Assembly (NCBI GenBank): GCA_020852035.1
Contig: JADZBR010000016.1
Location: 1 to 26,047, forward strand
Direction: 5' to 3'
Length of the DNA: 26,047 nt
Source of the DNA: Caulobacteraceae bacterium
GTDB lineage: Bacteria > Pseudomonadota > Alphaproteobacteria > Caulobacterales > Caulobacteraceae
Under the pieces are notes generated by a model that saw only the letters and a program-made list of their open reading frames with translations, had not been told where the DNA came from and did no database searches. Made by a program: the position numbers and the translations under genes. This document shows positions 14,888-21,690 of the stretch, piece by piece; the stretch's first letter is position 1; each line of letters starts with the position of its first letter.

Positions 14888-16090
14888 TCAAAGACCCAGA
14901 ACCATCTTGGCGATGATGTTGCGCTGGATCTCGTTGGACCCGCCGTAGATCGAGGTCTTGCGGCCGTTGAAGTAGTCGCCGGCCAGGCCGTCGGCGTAGT
15001 GCGGCCCGATCTGCGAATTGTGCCCGAGATCGCGCAGGTACGGCGCGCCGTAGTGGCCCACCGCCTCCAGCGCCATCTCGTTCAGCCGCTGCTGGATTTC
15101 GGTGCCCTTGATCTTGAGGATCGAGCTCTCCGGCCCCGGGCCCTTGCCGCTCGACTCGCCCGCCAGGGTCCGCAGTTCGGTGAACTCCAGCGCCGTCAGG
15201 TCGATCTCCAGTTCGGCCATCTTGCGCTTGAAGAAGGCGTCTCCGAGCAGCGGCCCGCCGTCGTCGGCGCGTTCTGTGGTGGAGATCTCGCGGATCTTCT
15301 CCAGCGCCCGCTTGGAGCGCGCGACGCCGGCGATGCCCGAGCGTTCGTGGGCGAGTAGCGCCTTGGCGCAGGTCCAGCCCTTGTTTTCCTCGTAGATGCG
15401 GTTCTCGACCGGCACCTTCACGTTGTCGAGGAAGACGTCGTTGACCTCATGCCCGCCTTCGAGCGTCGTGATGCGCCGCACCTCGATGCCCGGCGTCTTC
15501 ATGTCGATGAGCAGGAAGGAGATGCCGGTCTGCGGCTTCACGTTCGGGTCGGTGCGGACCAGGAAGAAGCCCCAGTCGGCGTGCTGGCCCATCGTCGTCC
15601 AGGTCTTCTGGCCGTTGACCAGGTAGTATTCCTTGCCGTCGTCGCCGGTGATCCGCTCGGCGCGGGTCTTGAGCGAGGCGAGGTCGGAGCCGGCGCCCGG
15701 CTCAGAGTAGCCCTGACACCACCAGACATCGCCGTTGTAGATGCCCGGCAGGAACGTCTTCTTCTGCTCCTCGGTGCCGAAGTTGAGCAGCACCGGCGCC
15801 AGCATCGAGAGCCCGAACGGCATCAGGCCCAGCGTGTCGGCCCGCGCCTGCTCCTCGCCCCAGATGTACTTCTGCGTCGGCGTCCAGTCGGTGCCGCCGT
15901 ATTCCTTCGGCCAGGACGGCGCCACCCAGCCCTTCCTCGCCAGGATCCTGTGCCAGGAGAGCATGTCCTCCTTGGAGAGCTCCTCTCCGGCGTCCTGCTT
16001 GGCCCGCAGTTCCTTCGGATAGTTCTCGGCGATGAAGGCCCGCACTTCCTCGCGGAAGGCGACGTCTTCGGGGGAGAAGTTCATGTCCAT
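14888..16090 (-). CDS. Acyl-CoA dehydrogenase, PimC-like large subunit
   Basis: The 400-residue flavoprotein has the complete acyl-CoA dehydrogenase layout: an N-terminal helical domain (NFSPEDVAFREEVRAFIAEN), the WCQGYSEPGAGSDLASLKTR flavin/substrate loop (about 124-143), a beta domain, and a C-terminal helical domain ending YGGSNEIQRNIIAKMVLGL. The catalytic glutamate of the common YEG position is glycine here (YGG). E249 in LLAHERSGIAG instead aligns with the helix-G glutamate used by isovaleryl- and long-chain-type enzymes; this is my reading without a computed alignment. It is the first gene of the dehydrogenase pair and is followed by the DUF559 cassette. ATG 16090 is chosen; ATG 16084 is a close alternative. 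Confidence 0.87.
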   Translation of the reverse strand: MDMNFSPEDVAFREEVRAFIAENYPKELRAKQDAGEELSKEDMLSWHRILARKGWVAPSWPKEYGGTDWTPTQKYIWGEEQARADTLGLMPFGLSMLAPVLLNFGTEEQKKTFLPGIYNGDVWWCQGYSEPGAGSDLASLKTRAERITGDDGKEYYLVNGQKTWTTMGQHADWGFFLVRTDPNVKPQTGISFLLIDMKTPGIEVRRITTLEGGHEVNDVFLDNVKVPVENRIYEENKGWTCAKALLAHERSGIAGVARSKRALEKIREISTTERADDGGPLLGDAFFKRKMAELEIDLTALEFTELRTLAGESSGKGPGPESSILKIKGTEIQQRLNEMALEAVGHYGAPYLRDLGHNSQIGPHYADGLAGDYFNGRKTSIYGGSNEIQRNIIAKMVLGL

Positions 16091-16149
16091 TTGGGGGCGC
16101 TCCCTTAACTGCGCCGCGACCCTAAGCGAGCGGCCTCGCCGTGGAAAGA

Positions 16150-16163
16150 TGACGCTAGCGTCA
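16150..16163. promoter_or_regulatory. Perfect 14-bp palindrome in the divergent intergenic region
   Basis: TGACGCTAGCGTCA is a perfect palindrome, followed by a further AACGTCAA half-site. It lies about 60 bp upstream of the large acyl-CoA dehydrogenase gene and a similar distance before the divergent phosphatase-fold gene. The shape resembles operators of MerR- or TetR-type regulators of acyl-CoA degradation (for example LiuR-like TTGACGT...ACGTCAA sites). No regulator gene is present here, so the assignment is inferred. Confidence 0.5.
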
Positions 16164-16225
16164 ACGTCAACCGATGTTCATGGCGGCGCTTGCCAGCCGG
16201 GACGGGCTCGCGCACACCGCCGGCG

Positions 16226-16957
16226 ATGCCGCGCATCCTGACCTACAACGTCCACCGCTGCGTCGGCGCCGACCGCAAGCTGGACGTCGGCCGCATCGCC
16301 GAGGTGATCGCCCGGCTGAAGCCCGACATCGTCGCCCTGCAGGAACTGGACGTACGCCGCCGCCGCACCGGCCATGTCGACCAGGCGCACGAGATCGCCC
16401 AGCGGCTGGCCATGACCTTCCACTTCCACCCCGCCATCACCGTGGAGGAGGAGCAGTATGGCGACGCGATCCTCACCGCCCTACCCGAGCGGCTGGTCAA
16501 GGCCGCCTCCCTCCCCGGCTATCCGCCCTTGCCGCGGCTGGAGCCGCGCGGCGCGCTCTGGCTGGCGGTGGAGATCGACGGGCGGGAAGTACAGATCATC
16601 AACAGCCACCTGGGCCTCGTTCCGCGCGAGCAGCAGATCCAGGCCCGCGCCCTCGCCGGCCCCGACTGGCTTGGCGATCCCGCCTGTCAGGGACCGCACA
16701 TCCTGCTCGGCGATTTCAACGCCACCGCCACCTCCGTGGTCTACCGCACGCTGGTCGCCGGCATGCGGGAGTCGCGACGCTGCGCGGCGCGCAAGGCGCC
16801 CAGCACCACCTTCCCGGCGCCGCTGCCGGTGCTGCGTATCGACCATGTCTTCGTCAGCCAGGAGATCGGCGTGGACTACGTCTTCGCCCCCTACGACACC
16901 CTGACGCGGGTGGCTTCCGACCACCTGCCGCTGGTGGTCGATTTCACGCTCACTTAG
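16226..16957 (+). CDS. Endonuclease/exonuclease/phosphatase-fold protein (YbhP-like)
   Basis: The 243-residue protein has the DNase I-like metal-dependent phosphoesterase fold. Motifs in order are LTYNVHR (N8), ALQELD (metal-binding E40), INSHLG, LLGDFNATATS, and the closing SDHLPLVVDF with the catalytic Asp-His. I prefer ATG 16226 because homologues start just before the LTYNVH strand. Upstream in-frame alternatives are TTG 16190 and earlier codons. No signal peptide is seen. It converges on a phospholipase D-like gene and overlaps it by 8 bases; in E. coli the related ybhP and clsB are adjacent, so a phospholipid-related role is plausible. The substrate is unknown. Confidence 0.85.
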   Translation: MPRILTYNVHRCVGADRKLDVGRIAEVIARLKPDIVALQELDVRRRRTGHVDQAHEIAQRLAMTFHFHPAITVEEEQYGDAILTALPERLVKAASLPGYPPLPRLEPRGALWLAVEIDGREVQIINSHLGLVPREQQIQARALAGPDWLGDPACQGPHILLGDFNATATSVVYRTLVAGMRESRRCAARKAPSTTFPAPLPVLRIDHVFVSQEIGVDYVFAPYDTLTRVASDHLPLVVDFTLT

Positions 16958-18419
16958 CGGTCAGCGCCCGCACGGCCCCGTAGAGCCGCTCGCGCCGCCG
17001 CAACGGGCGCCAGGAATCCTCCACCCCCATCGGGTCGCCCAGGTGATAGGCGGCGATGAACTCGCCCAGCGCCGTCATCTTCATCGGCTGCAGCGGCGCC
17101 AGCCGCCCCTCGGTGTTCAGCGCCTCGATGGCCGCGATCAGACCGCCGCGCTCGGCGGCGGCCTTGGCGACCGCGTCGCCCGACCAGCCCAGGAAGTGGC
17201 CGATCAGCCGGTCGCGGAACGCCGCCACGCGCCGCCGGTCGTCCTCGGCCGAGACCTCGACCGCCAGTTCGCACTCGGTGTCGAAGGCGCCCGAGCGATT
17301 GTTGAGATTGGCCGACCCGACCCTCACCAGCCGGTCGTCGAACACCGACGCCTTGGAGTGGACGATGATCACCCGGCCGCCCGGCGTCACCGGATAGTAG
17401 GCGCGGAACCGCCCGAAGACGTCGGCCGCCTGCAGCCGCCACATCAGCACCGAGCGCATCCGGTCCATCGTCAGCCGGTCGAACCAGCTGGGGCTCGGGC
17501 CGGTGGAGATCAGCACCACCTGCGGTCCGTCCGGCTCGGCCAGCCGCGCCGCCAGCGCCTCGGCCACCACCGGGGCGGTGAAATACTGGTTCTCCAGATA
17601 GATCGTCTCGCGCGCCGAGAGGATCGAGGCGAGGGTCAGGCGGCTGATCTCCTCCACCGCCTGGCGCCCCTTCCAGGCCGGCTCGGAGCGGGCGATCGCG
17701 ACCTCGACGTCCTGCAGGTGGGCCGGCACGTGCGGCGGCCAGGCATCCTCGCCGGACGGCGTGGAGGGCGCCAGCGCCTCGCCGGTCGCCCGCCGCCAGC
17801 GCTCGCGCGCCAGGTCGCCCAGGACGCGCGCGGCCTCCCCGTCGACCATCATCATCACCTCGTGCCGGGGCGGATGGTTGTCTTGCGAGGGCATGATCCG
17901 CCGTGGCTCGGCGTCCAGGTGCGCCGGCGTGTCCCAGCGGTCTACCGAGATGTCGCCGCCGCCGCAGAACGCGAGCTGATCATCGATCACCACCACCTTC
18001 TGGTGATGGCAGGCGCCGAACGGCACCTGGTCGTCGAGCCGGAAATCGATGGGCGTGTTCCTGAACCAGGCCCGCGCCTTGTGCGGGAAGAACTCCTGCG
18101 AAGCGGCGATCGGCAGGGCCGATTTCCAGACCAGCAGCCGAACCTTCAGCTCCGGCCGCGCGCAGGCCAACTCGATGAGCACCCGCCCGACCTCATCGGG
18201 GTCGTCGGCCGTCTCCACACCGTCGGGAAACAGCCGCGTGCGCGGGTCGAACCCCCACCCCAGGATAGTGATGGAGCGCCGCGCCCGGCGGAACGCCTCA
18301 TAGACCGCGGTGAAATAGGCTTCGTTGTCGACGATGAACGCCGCGCGTTCGGCATGGGCGCGTCGCCAGCACGTCGCGCCTTCCGCCAGAACCGATTCCG
18401 CCGCGCCCGCATCGCCCAT
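16950..18419 (-). CDS. Phospholipase D / cardiolipin synthase-like protein
   Basis: The protein of about 489 residues contains two HKD catalytic motifs. The first is HHQKVVVIDD (H139, K141, D146) and the second is HSKASVFDD (H354, K356, D361). Each is followed by the usual Gly/Ser-containing strand (FCGGGDIS and VGSANLNNRS). This is the duplicated PLD architecture of cardiolipin synthases and phospholipases. It lacks the N-terminal membrane helices of ClsA and in that resembles ClsB. ATG 18419 is chosen; a TTG at 18455 extends the frame by 12 residues. It may join or cleave phospholipid head groups at the inner membrane; which one cannot be told from sequence. Confidence 0.86.
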   Translation of the reverse strand: MGDAGAAESVLAEGATCWRRAHAERAAFIVDNEAYFTAVYEAFRRARRSITILGWGFDPRTRLFPDGVETADDPDEVGRVLIELACARPELKVRLLVWKSALPIAASQEFFPHKARAWFRNTPIDFRLDDQVPFGACHHQKVVVIDDQLAFCGGGDISVDRWDTPAHLDAEPRRIMPSQDNHPPRHEVMMMVDGEAARVLGDLARERWRRATGEALAPSTPSGEDAWPPHVPAHLQDVEVAIARSEPAWKGRQAVEEISRLTLASILSARETIYLENQYFTAPVVAEALAARLAEPDGPQVVLISTGPSPSWFDRLTMDRMRSVLMWRLQAADVFGRFRAYYPVTPGGRVIIVHSKASVFDDRLVRVGSANLNNRSGAFDTECELAVEVSAEDDRRRVAAFRDRLIGHFLGWSGDAVAKAAAERGGLIAAIEALNTEGRLAPLQPMKMTALGEFIAAYHLGDPMGVEDSWRPLRRRERLYGAVRALTAK

Positions 18420-18474
18420 CGGCGCGACCCTGGGCGGGGCGCGCGCGCAAGGCAAGCCGGCGCGGCCAGCATGG

Positions 18475-18795
18475 TTACGCCGCGTAGTTGCGACAGGCGC
18501 CTTCGCGTTCGGCTTGCAGATGCGCCTTCTTGTCGCCGCCGGCGCGGGCGGCCTCGGCGCGGGCGTCCTGCTTTCGCTTGTCGGCCATGTCCAGCACGGC
18601 CGGGGCGCGGCCGCGACGCTGGGCCTTCAGGAATGCCTCCACCGCCGCGCCGTCGGGCTCGCCCAGGTGCGCCGATTTCATCAGGCCCGCGCAGCGTGCG
18701 GCCTTCAGGTACTCGACGTCCGTGACACGATCGGCCGCCGTGGCGGCGCCGGCGAGGCTGGCCGCGGCCAGCGTAAGGGTGATGATCTTGAGCAT
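18475..18795 (-). CDS. Small secreted protein of unknown function, paralogue A
   Basis: The 106-residue product starts with a clear signal peptide (MLKIITLTLAAASLAGAATA, cleavage near residue 20). The mature part has two conserved cysteines, in AARCAGLMKS and in the C-terminal GACRNYAA, which could form one disulfide in the periplasm. It also has the segment VLDMADKR. I do not recognise a named family. The gene 300 bp upstream encodes a clear paralogue with the same layout. The start is set by the signal peptide and by GGAGGA 4 bases before the ATG. Longer in-frame starts are unlikely because their codons fall in the conserved upstream repeat. Confidence 0.75.
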   Translation of the reverse strand: MLKIITLTLAAASLAGAATAADRVTDVEYLKAARCAGLMKSAHLGEPDGAAVEAFLKAQRRGRAPAVLDMADKRKQDARAEAARAGGDKKAHLQAEREGACRNYAA

Positions 18796-18919
18796 GGCGT
18801 CCTCCAACAACTGACGCCGCAATTCTGCCCGGATACTCTCCATATGTAAGTTAAATGATGGCAATGCTTGAGTATTAAATCATCTTAATACTTTGTAACC
18901 GTTACAAATGAAGTCACAT
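18796..18919 (-). repeat. Upstream regulatory region, copy A (duplicated before paralogue B)
   Basis: This AT-rich stretch aligns with 19433-19559 nearly end to end. Shared blocks on the plus strand include GTCCTCCAACAACTGACGC, ATACTCTCCA, AAGTTAAATG, GCAATG, AGTATTA, and finally GTCACAT. Conservation of the untranslated DNA matches or exceeds that of the proteins, so it probably contains the promoter and a regulator site, not just leftover duplication. Confidence 0.8.
18871..18908. promoter_or_regulatory. Two adjacent palindromes upstream of paralogue A
   Basis: AGTATTAA-ATCATC-TTAATACT (18871-18892) is a perfect 8-bp inverted repeat. TTTGTAAC-C-GTTACAAA (18892-18908) is another and shares one base with it. 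Each has operator form. In copy B the matching positions are only partly palindromic (AGTATTAC...TTAAGACT; GTTACA kept). A CtrA reading fails because the TTAA halves are 6 bases apart, not 7. Confidence 0.55.
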
Positions 18920-19093
18920 CTGTAGTGTTCAATAACAACACCCGTCCACGTAACGGGCGAATGCGGCGCGGTCTTCGATGGCGAACGGGCCGAGTGGGTG
19001 CGTCGAAGCTCGCCGCACCCATCGTCAGCACCCAAATCGCCGCGCCCGTTCGCGCATCGCGCGGCCTGGCGGGACGGCCCCGGGCGACGCCCC

Positions 19094-19432
19094 CTAGGCC
19101 CCGTAGGATCTGCAGACGCCTTCGCGCTCGGCCAGCAGGGCCGCGCGCTTTTCGAGGCCGCCACGGACCGCCTCGGTGTGGACGTCCACGAAGCGCTTGT
19201 CGGCCATGTCCAGCACGATCGGATTGCGGCGCCGGCTCTGCGCCACGAGGAAGGCGTCGACCGCCCTCACATCGGAACGGTTCGGACTCATCGAGCGCAC
19301 GAGGCCGGCGCAGCGCGCGGCCTGCAGATACTCGGCGTTCGAGGCGCGCGAGGCCTCCGAAACACGCTCCGACGCCACCGCCGCCTCGGCAAGACCCGCG
19401 GCGACCAACGACAGGAAGATGACCTTGAACAT
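19094..19432 (-). CDS. Small secreted protein of unknown function, paralogue B
   Basis: The 112-residue product has a signal peptide (MFKVIFLSLVAAGLAEAAVA) and a mature domain clearly related to its neighbour at 18475-18795. Shared features are EYLxAARCAGL, VLDMADKR, LxAEREGxCRxY and both cysteines. A 7-residue insertion (EASRASN) follows the cleavage site. GGAGGA lies 4 bases before the ATG. The cassette plus its upstream region is a tandem duplication; copy B is separated from DUF1289 by a divergent intergenic region. Function is unknown. The C-terminal part is rich in charged residues and probably helical. Confidence 0.75.
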   Translation of the reverse strand: MFKVIFLSLVAAGLAEAAVASERVSEASRASNAEYLQAARCAGLVRSMSPNRSDVRAVDAFLVAQSRRRNPIVLDMADKRFVDVHTEAVRGGLEKRAALLAEREGVCRSYGA

Positions 19433-19559
19433 AGCGTCCTCCAACAACTGACGCGTAAACCTCGATCAAATACTCTCCACTTGGAAGTTAAATGGGAGCA
19501 ATGTTGAAGTATTACATCCGATTAAGACTTGGTCACTTCTGTTACACCGCGGGTCACAT
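19433..19559 (-). repeat. Upstream regulatory region, copy B
   Basis: This is the second copy of the conserved upstream block, ending in the same GTCACAT as copy A. It occupies most of the divergent space between paralogue B and the DUF1289 gene, so any regulator bound here could affect both directions. Confidence 0.78.
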
Positions 19560-19600
19560 TAAGAGTTTTCAATATTCTTGCGATCATCTAGATTGACGAC

Positions 19601-19798
19601 ATGGCCAGCCCCGTCGTCACCCCCTGCGTCAAGGTCTGCGTCGTCGACGGGGAAAGCGGGCTTTGCCTCGGCTGCTACCGGACCCTGGCCGAGGTCGCCG
19701 GCTGGGCGCGGTTCTCCGACGACGAGCGGGCCGCGCTGATGAGCCAGCTGTCATCGCGCAAATCCCGAATCCGGCCGGAAAAGCTCGGCCTCTTCTGA
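19601..19798 (+). CDS. DUF1289 small cysteine-motif protein
   Basis: The 65-residue protein has the DUF1289 pattern, with cysteines at 9, 13, 22 and 25 (TPCVKVC...GLCLGCYRTLAE) followed by WARFSDDERAAL. The four cysteines probably bind a metal ion or iron-sulfur cluster; this is inferred from spacing. The C-terminal tail is basic. The family has no firmly established function. The gene reads in the same direction as the retropepsin-like gene 77 bp downstream. Confidence 0.85.
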   Translation: MASPVVTPCVKVCVVDGESGLCLGCYRTLAEVAGWARFSDDERAALMSQLSSRKSRIRPEKLGLF

Positions 19799-19875
19799 TT
19801 CACCGCTTGCAAACCGCCAGGCGCTAGGGTCGCCGCAACAGGCTGGAGAACCGGTCGCAAGCCCAAGGTGGCGGG

Positions 19876-20385
19876 GTGTCATACGTACTGAAGTACACGG
19901 CCATCGCGCTGGTCGGCGCGGCCGGCGCCATCCCCGGCGCGCGGGCGCTGACGCCGCCGCCGGGCGAGCCGCGCGCGCTGGTCGCCCAGCCGGTGGCCGC
20001 GCACGCGCCGGCCGCCGGAGAGGTCGCCTCGATCGTCAAGTCCGCCGACGGCCACTACTGGGCGGAAGCCGAAGTCAACGGCCGCGGCGTGCGCTTCCTG
20101 GTCGACACCGGCGCCTCCGCCGTCGCCCTGACGCCCGAGGACGCCCGCCGCCTCGGCTTCGACCCGGCCGGCCTTGACTACGCCTTCGACGTCTCCACGG
20201 CCAACGGCAACGCCCGCGCCGCGCGCATCGAACTGGCCAGCGTCTCGGTGGCCGGGGCGCGGGTGCGCGAGGTGGAGGCGTTCGTTATCGAGCGCGGGCT
20301 CGACACCTCGCTCCTCGGCATGACCTATCTAGGCCGCCTTTCCCGCTTCGAGGCCACCCGCAACGCGCTGATCCTGCGCCCGTAG
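19876..20385 (+). CDS. Retropepsin-like aspartic protease (clan AA, TIGR02281-type)
   Basis: The 169-residue protein has an N-terminal hydrophobic segment (YTAIALVGAAGAIPGARA) acting as signal or anchor. An Ala/Pro-rich linker leads to a single retropepsin domain (about 52-167). The active-site motif is FLVDTGASAVAL, with D77 as the catalytic aspartate. STANGNARAARIEL and LLGMTYLGRLSRFE are typical of the bacterial TIGR02281 group. One domain means it must dimerise to be active. The start is GTG (19876). It should act in the periplasm. Its 3' end overlaps the convergent dusA gene by 57 bp. Confidence 0.88.
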   Translation: MSYVLKYTAIALVGAAGAIPGARALTPPPGEPRALVAQPVAAHAPAAGEVASIVKSADGHYWAEAEVNGRGVRFLVDTGASAVALTPEDARRLGFDPAGLDYAFDVSTANGNARAARIELASVSVAGARVREVEAFVIERGLDTSLLGMTYLGRLSRFEATRNALILRP

Positions 20386-21336
20386 GACCGCGCCGAGCGC
20401 GGCGTCGATCACCTCCAGCCCGGCTCCCGTCTTGGCGCCCTCCACCGTGAGGATGCGTCGCCAGGTCCGTGCGCCCGGACACCCGTGGAAGAGGCCCAGC
20501 ATGTGGCGGGTCATCGCCGCCAGGTGCGTCCCGCGCGACAGCTCCCGCTCGACATAGGGCCGATAGCGCGCCACCGCCGCCGCCGCCGAGACGTCCTCGC
20601 CCACGCCGAACAACCGCCGGTCGGCTTCGCCCAGCAGGCCGGGCTGGTGATAGGCCGCCCGGCCCAGCATGACTCCGTCCACCCGCTGCAGGTGCGCTTC
20701 GGCCGCGTCCAGCCCCGGCGCCCCGCCGTTCAGCACCACCGTGAGGTCCGGGCGCTCGCGTTTCAGCCGGTAGACGATCTCGTAGTCGAGCGGCGGGACA
20801 TCGCGGTTCTCCTTCGGCGACAGGCCCTTCAGCCAGGCCTTGCGGGCGTGAACGATGAACGTGCCCACGCCGACCGATGCGCACCGCTCCACAAGCTCGA
20901 AGAGCGCGACCTCCGGGTCCTGGTCGTCCACGCCCAGCCGGCATTTCACCGTGCCCGGCTTCCCGGTCGCGTCGGCGATCGCGGCCATGCAGTCGGCCAC
21001 CAGCGCAGGTTCGCGCATCAGGCAGGCGCCGAACCGCCCGCTCTGCACCCGGTCGGAGGGGCACCCGACGTTCAGGTTGATTTCGTCGTATCCCTCGGCC
21101 GCCCCGATCCTGGCCGCCGCCGCCAGCTCCGCCGGCTCGGACCCGCCCAGCTGCAGCGCCACCGGGTGTTCCGCCGGATCAAAGGCGAGCAGCCGCGCCC
21201 GGTCCCCATGCGTCACCGCCGCCGACGTAAGCATCTCGGTGTAGAGCAGCGTCCGCCCGGAAAGGACCCGATGCAGCATCCGACAGTGGCGGTCGGTCCA
21301 GTCCATCATCGGGGCGACTGAAAGCTTGTGGTCCAT
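20329..21336 (-). CDS. dusA: DusA, tRNA-dihydrouridine(20/20a) synthase
   Basis: DusA is an FMN-dependent enzyme that reduces uridines 20/20a in the tRNA D-loop. The 335-residue product starts MDHKLSVAPMMDWTDRHCR, the usual DusA N-terminus. The catalytic cysteine is C92 in INLNVGCPSDRV. HARKAWLKGLSPKENR and PPLDYEIVYRLK are DusA-specific segments, and LNGG with DGVMLGRAAYHQP completes the FMN site. The frame is open 62 codons further upstream to 21522, but those residues are unlike any Dus protein and lie over AT-rich promoter-like DNA. I therefore start at 21336. No strong ribosome-binding site is visible. Confidence 0.94.
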   Translation of the reverse strand: MDHKLSVAPMMDWTDRHCRMLHRVLSGRTLLYTEMLTSAAVTHGDRARLLAFDPAEHPVALQLGGSEPAELAAAARIGAAEGYDEINLNVGCPSDRVQSGRFGACLMREPALVADCMAAIADATGKPGTVKCRLGVDDQDPEVALFELVERCASVGVGTFIVHARKAWLKGLSPKENRDVPPLDYEIVYRLKRERPDLTVVLNGGAPGLDAAEAHLQRVDGVMLGRAAYHQPGLLGEADRRLFGVGEDVSAAAAVARYRPYVERELSRGTHLAAMTRHMLGLFHGCPGARTWRRILTVEGAKTGAGLEVIDAALGAVLRAQDQRVAGGLEAGKAA

Positions 21337-21690
21337 ACTTTTGTTTTTATTCGTAATTGAAAAAATCATCCACGCCTTGCGCGGTCCGGGCGACCTGGTT
21401 CGGCGCGATATTCTATCGTTTGAGCACAGCATAGTCCCGAGCGGACGAGAGCCGACTTTCAACCGCCGAGCCAGACAGGGGCGGGACGTCGACGACAGCG
21501 CGGCGGAACGGCGTTTCTCCATGACGCCTCAGCCCCGCCCGCCCCTCGACGACGGCATGCCTGGAGCCGCGCCGGCGGGAGGCGGGCGCTCGCGCAGCGC
21601 GGCGCATCGACTCGGTCTTCGCGGCGCCCTATCACTTCTCGAACGGCGCTCCAGGGGGCTGGAGCGGAAGGCCGACGGGGGCGCTTAGGG
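21337..21690. other. Divergent intergenic region between dusA and the RTX surface protein
   Basis: No convincing gene lies in these 354 bp. The dusA side begins with a short AT-rich stretch (21337-21370) that probably holds the dusA promoter. The remainder is GC-rich. The downstream gene has only AGGG directly before its ATG, so its translation signal is weak. I could not identify a reliable promoter or terminator. Confidence 0.5.

Noticed and set aside
18875..18888. CtrA box (TTAA-N7-TTAA) upstream of paralogue A
   Set aside because: The spacing between TTAA halves is 6 bases, not 7, and the sequence is better explained as a perfect palindrome.
21337..21522. A 62-codon N-terminal extension of dusA
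   Set aside because: Dus proteins begin close to the SVAPMMDWTD segment, and the extension covers AT-rich promoter-like DNA.
21326..21688. A 120-codon plus-strand frame before the RTX protein
   Set aside because: It starts inside dusA's start region, has biased Arg/Gly-rich composition and no recognisable motif.
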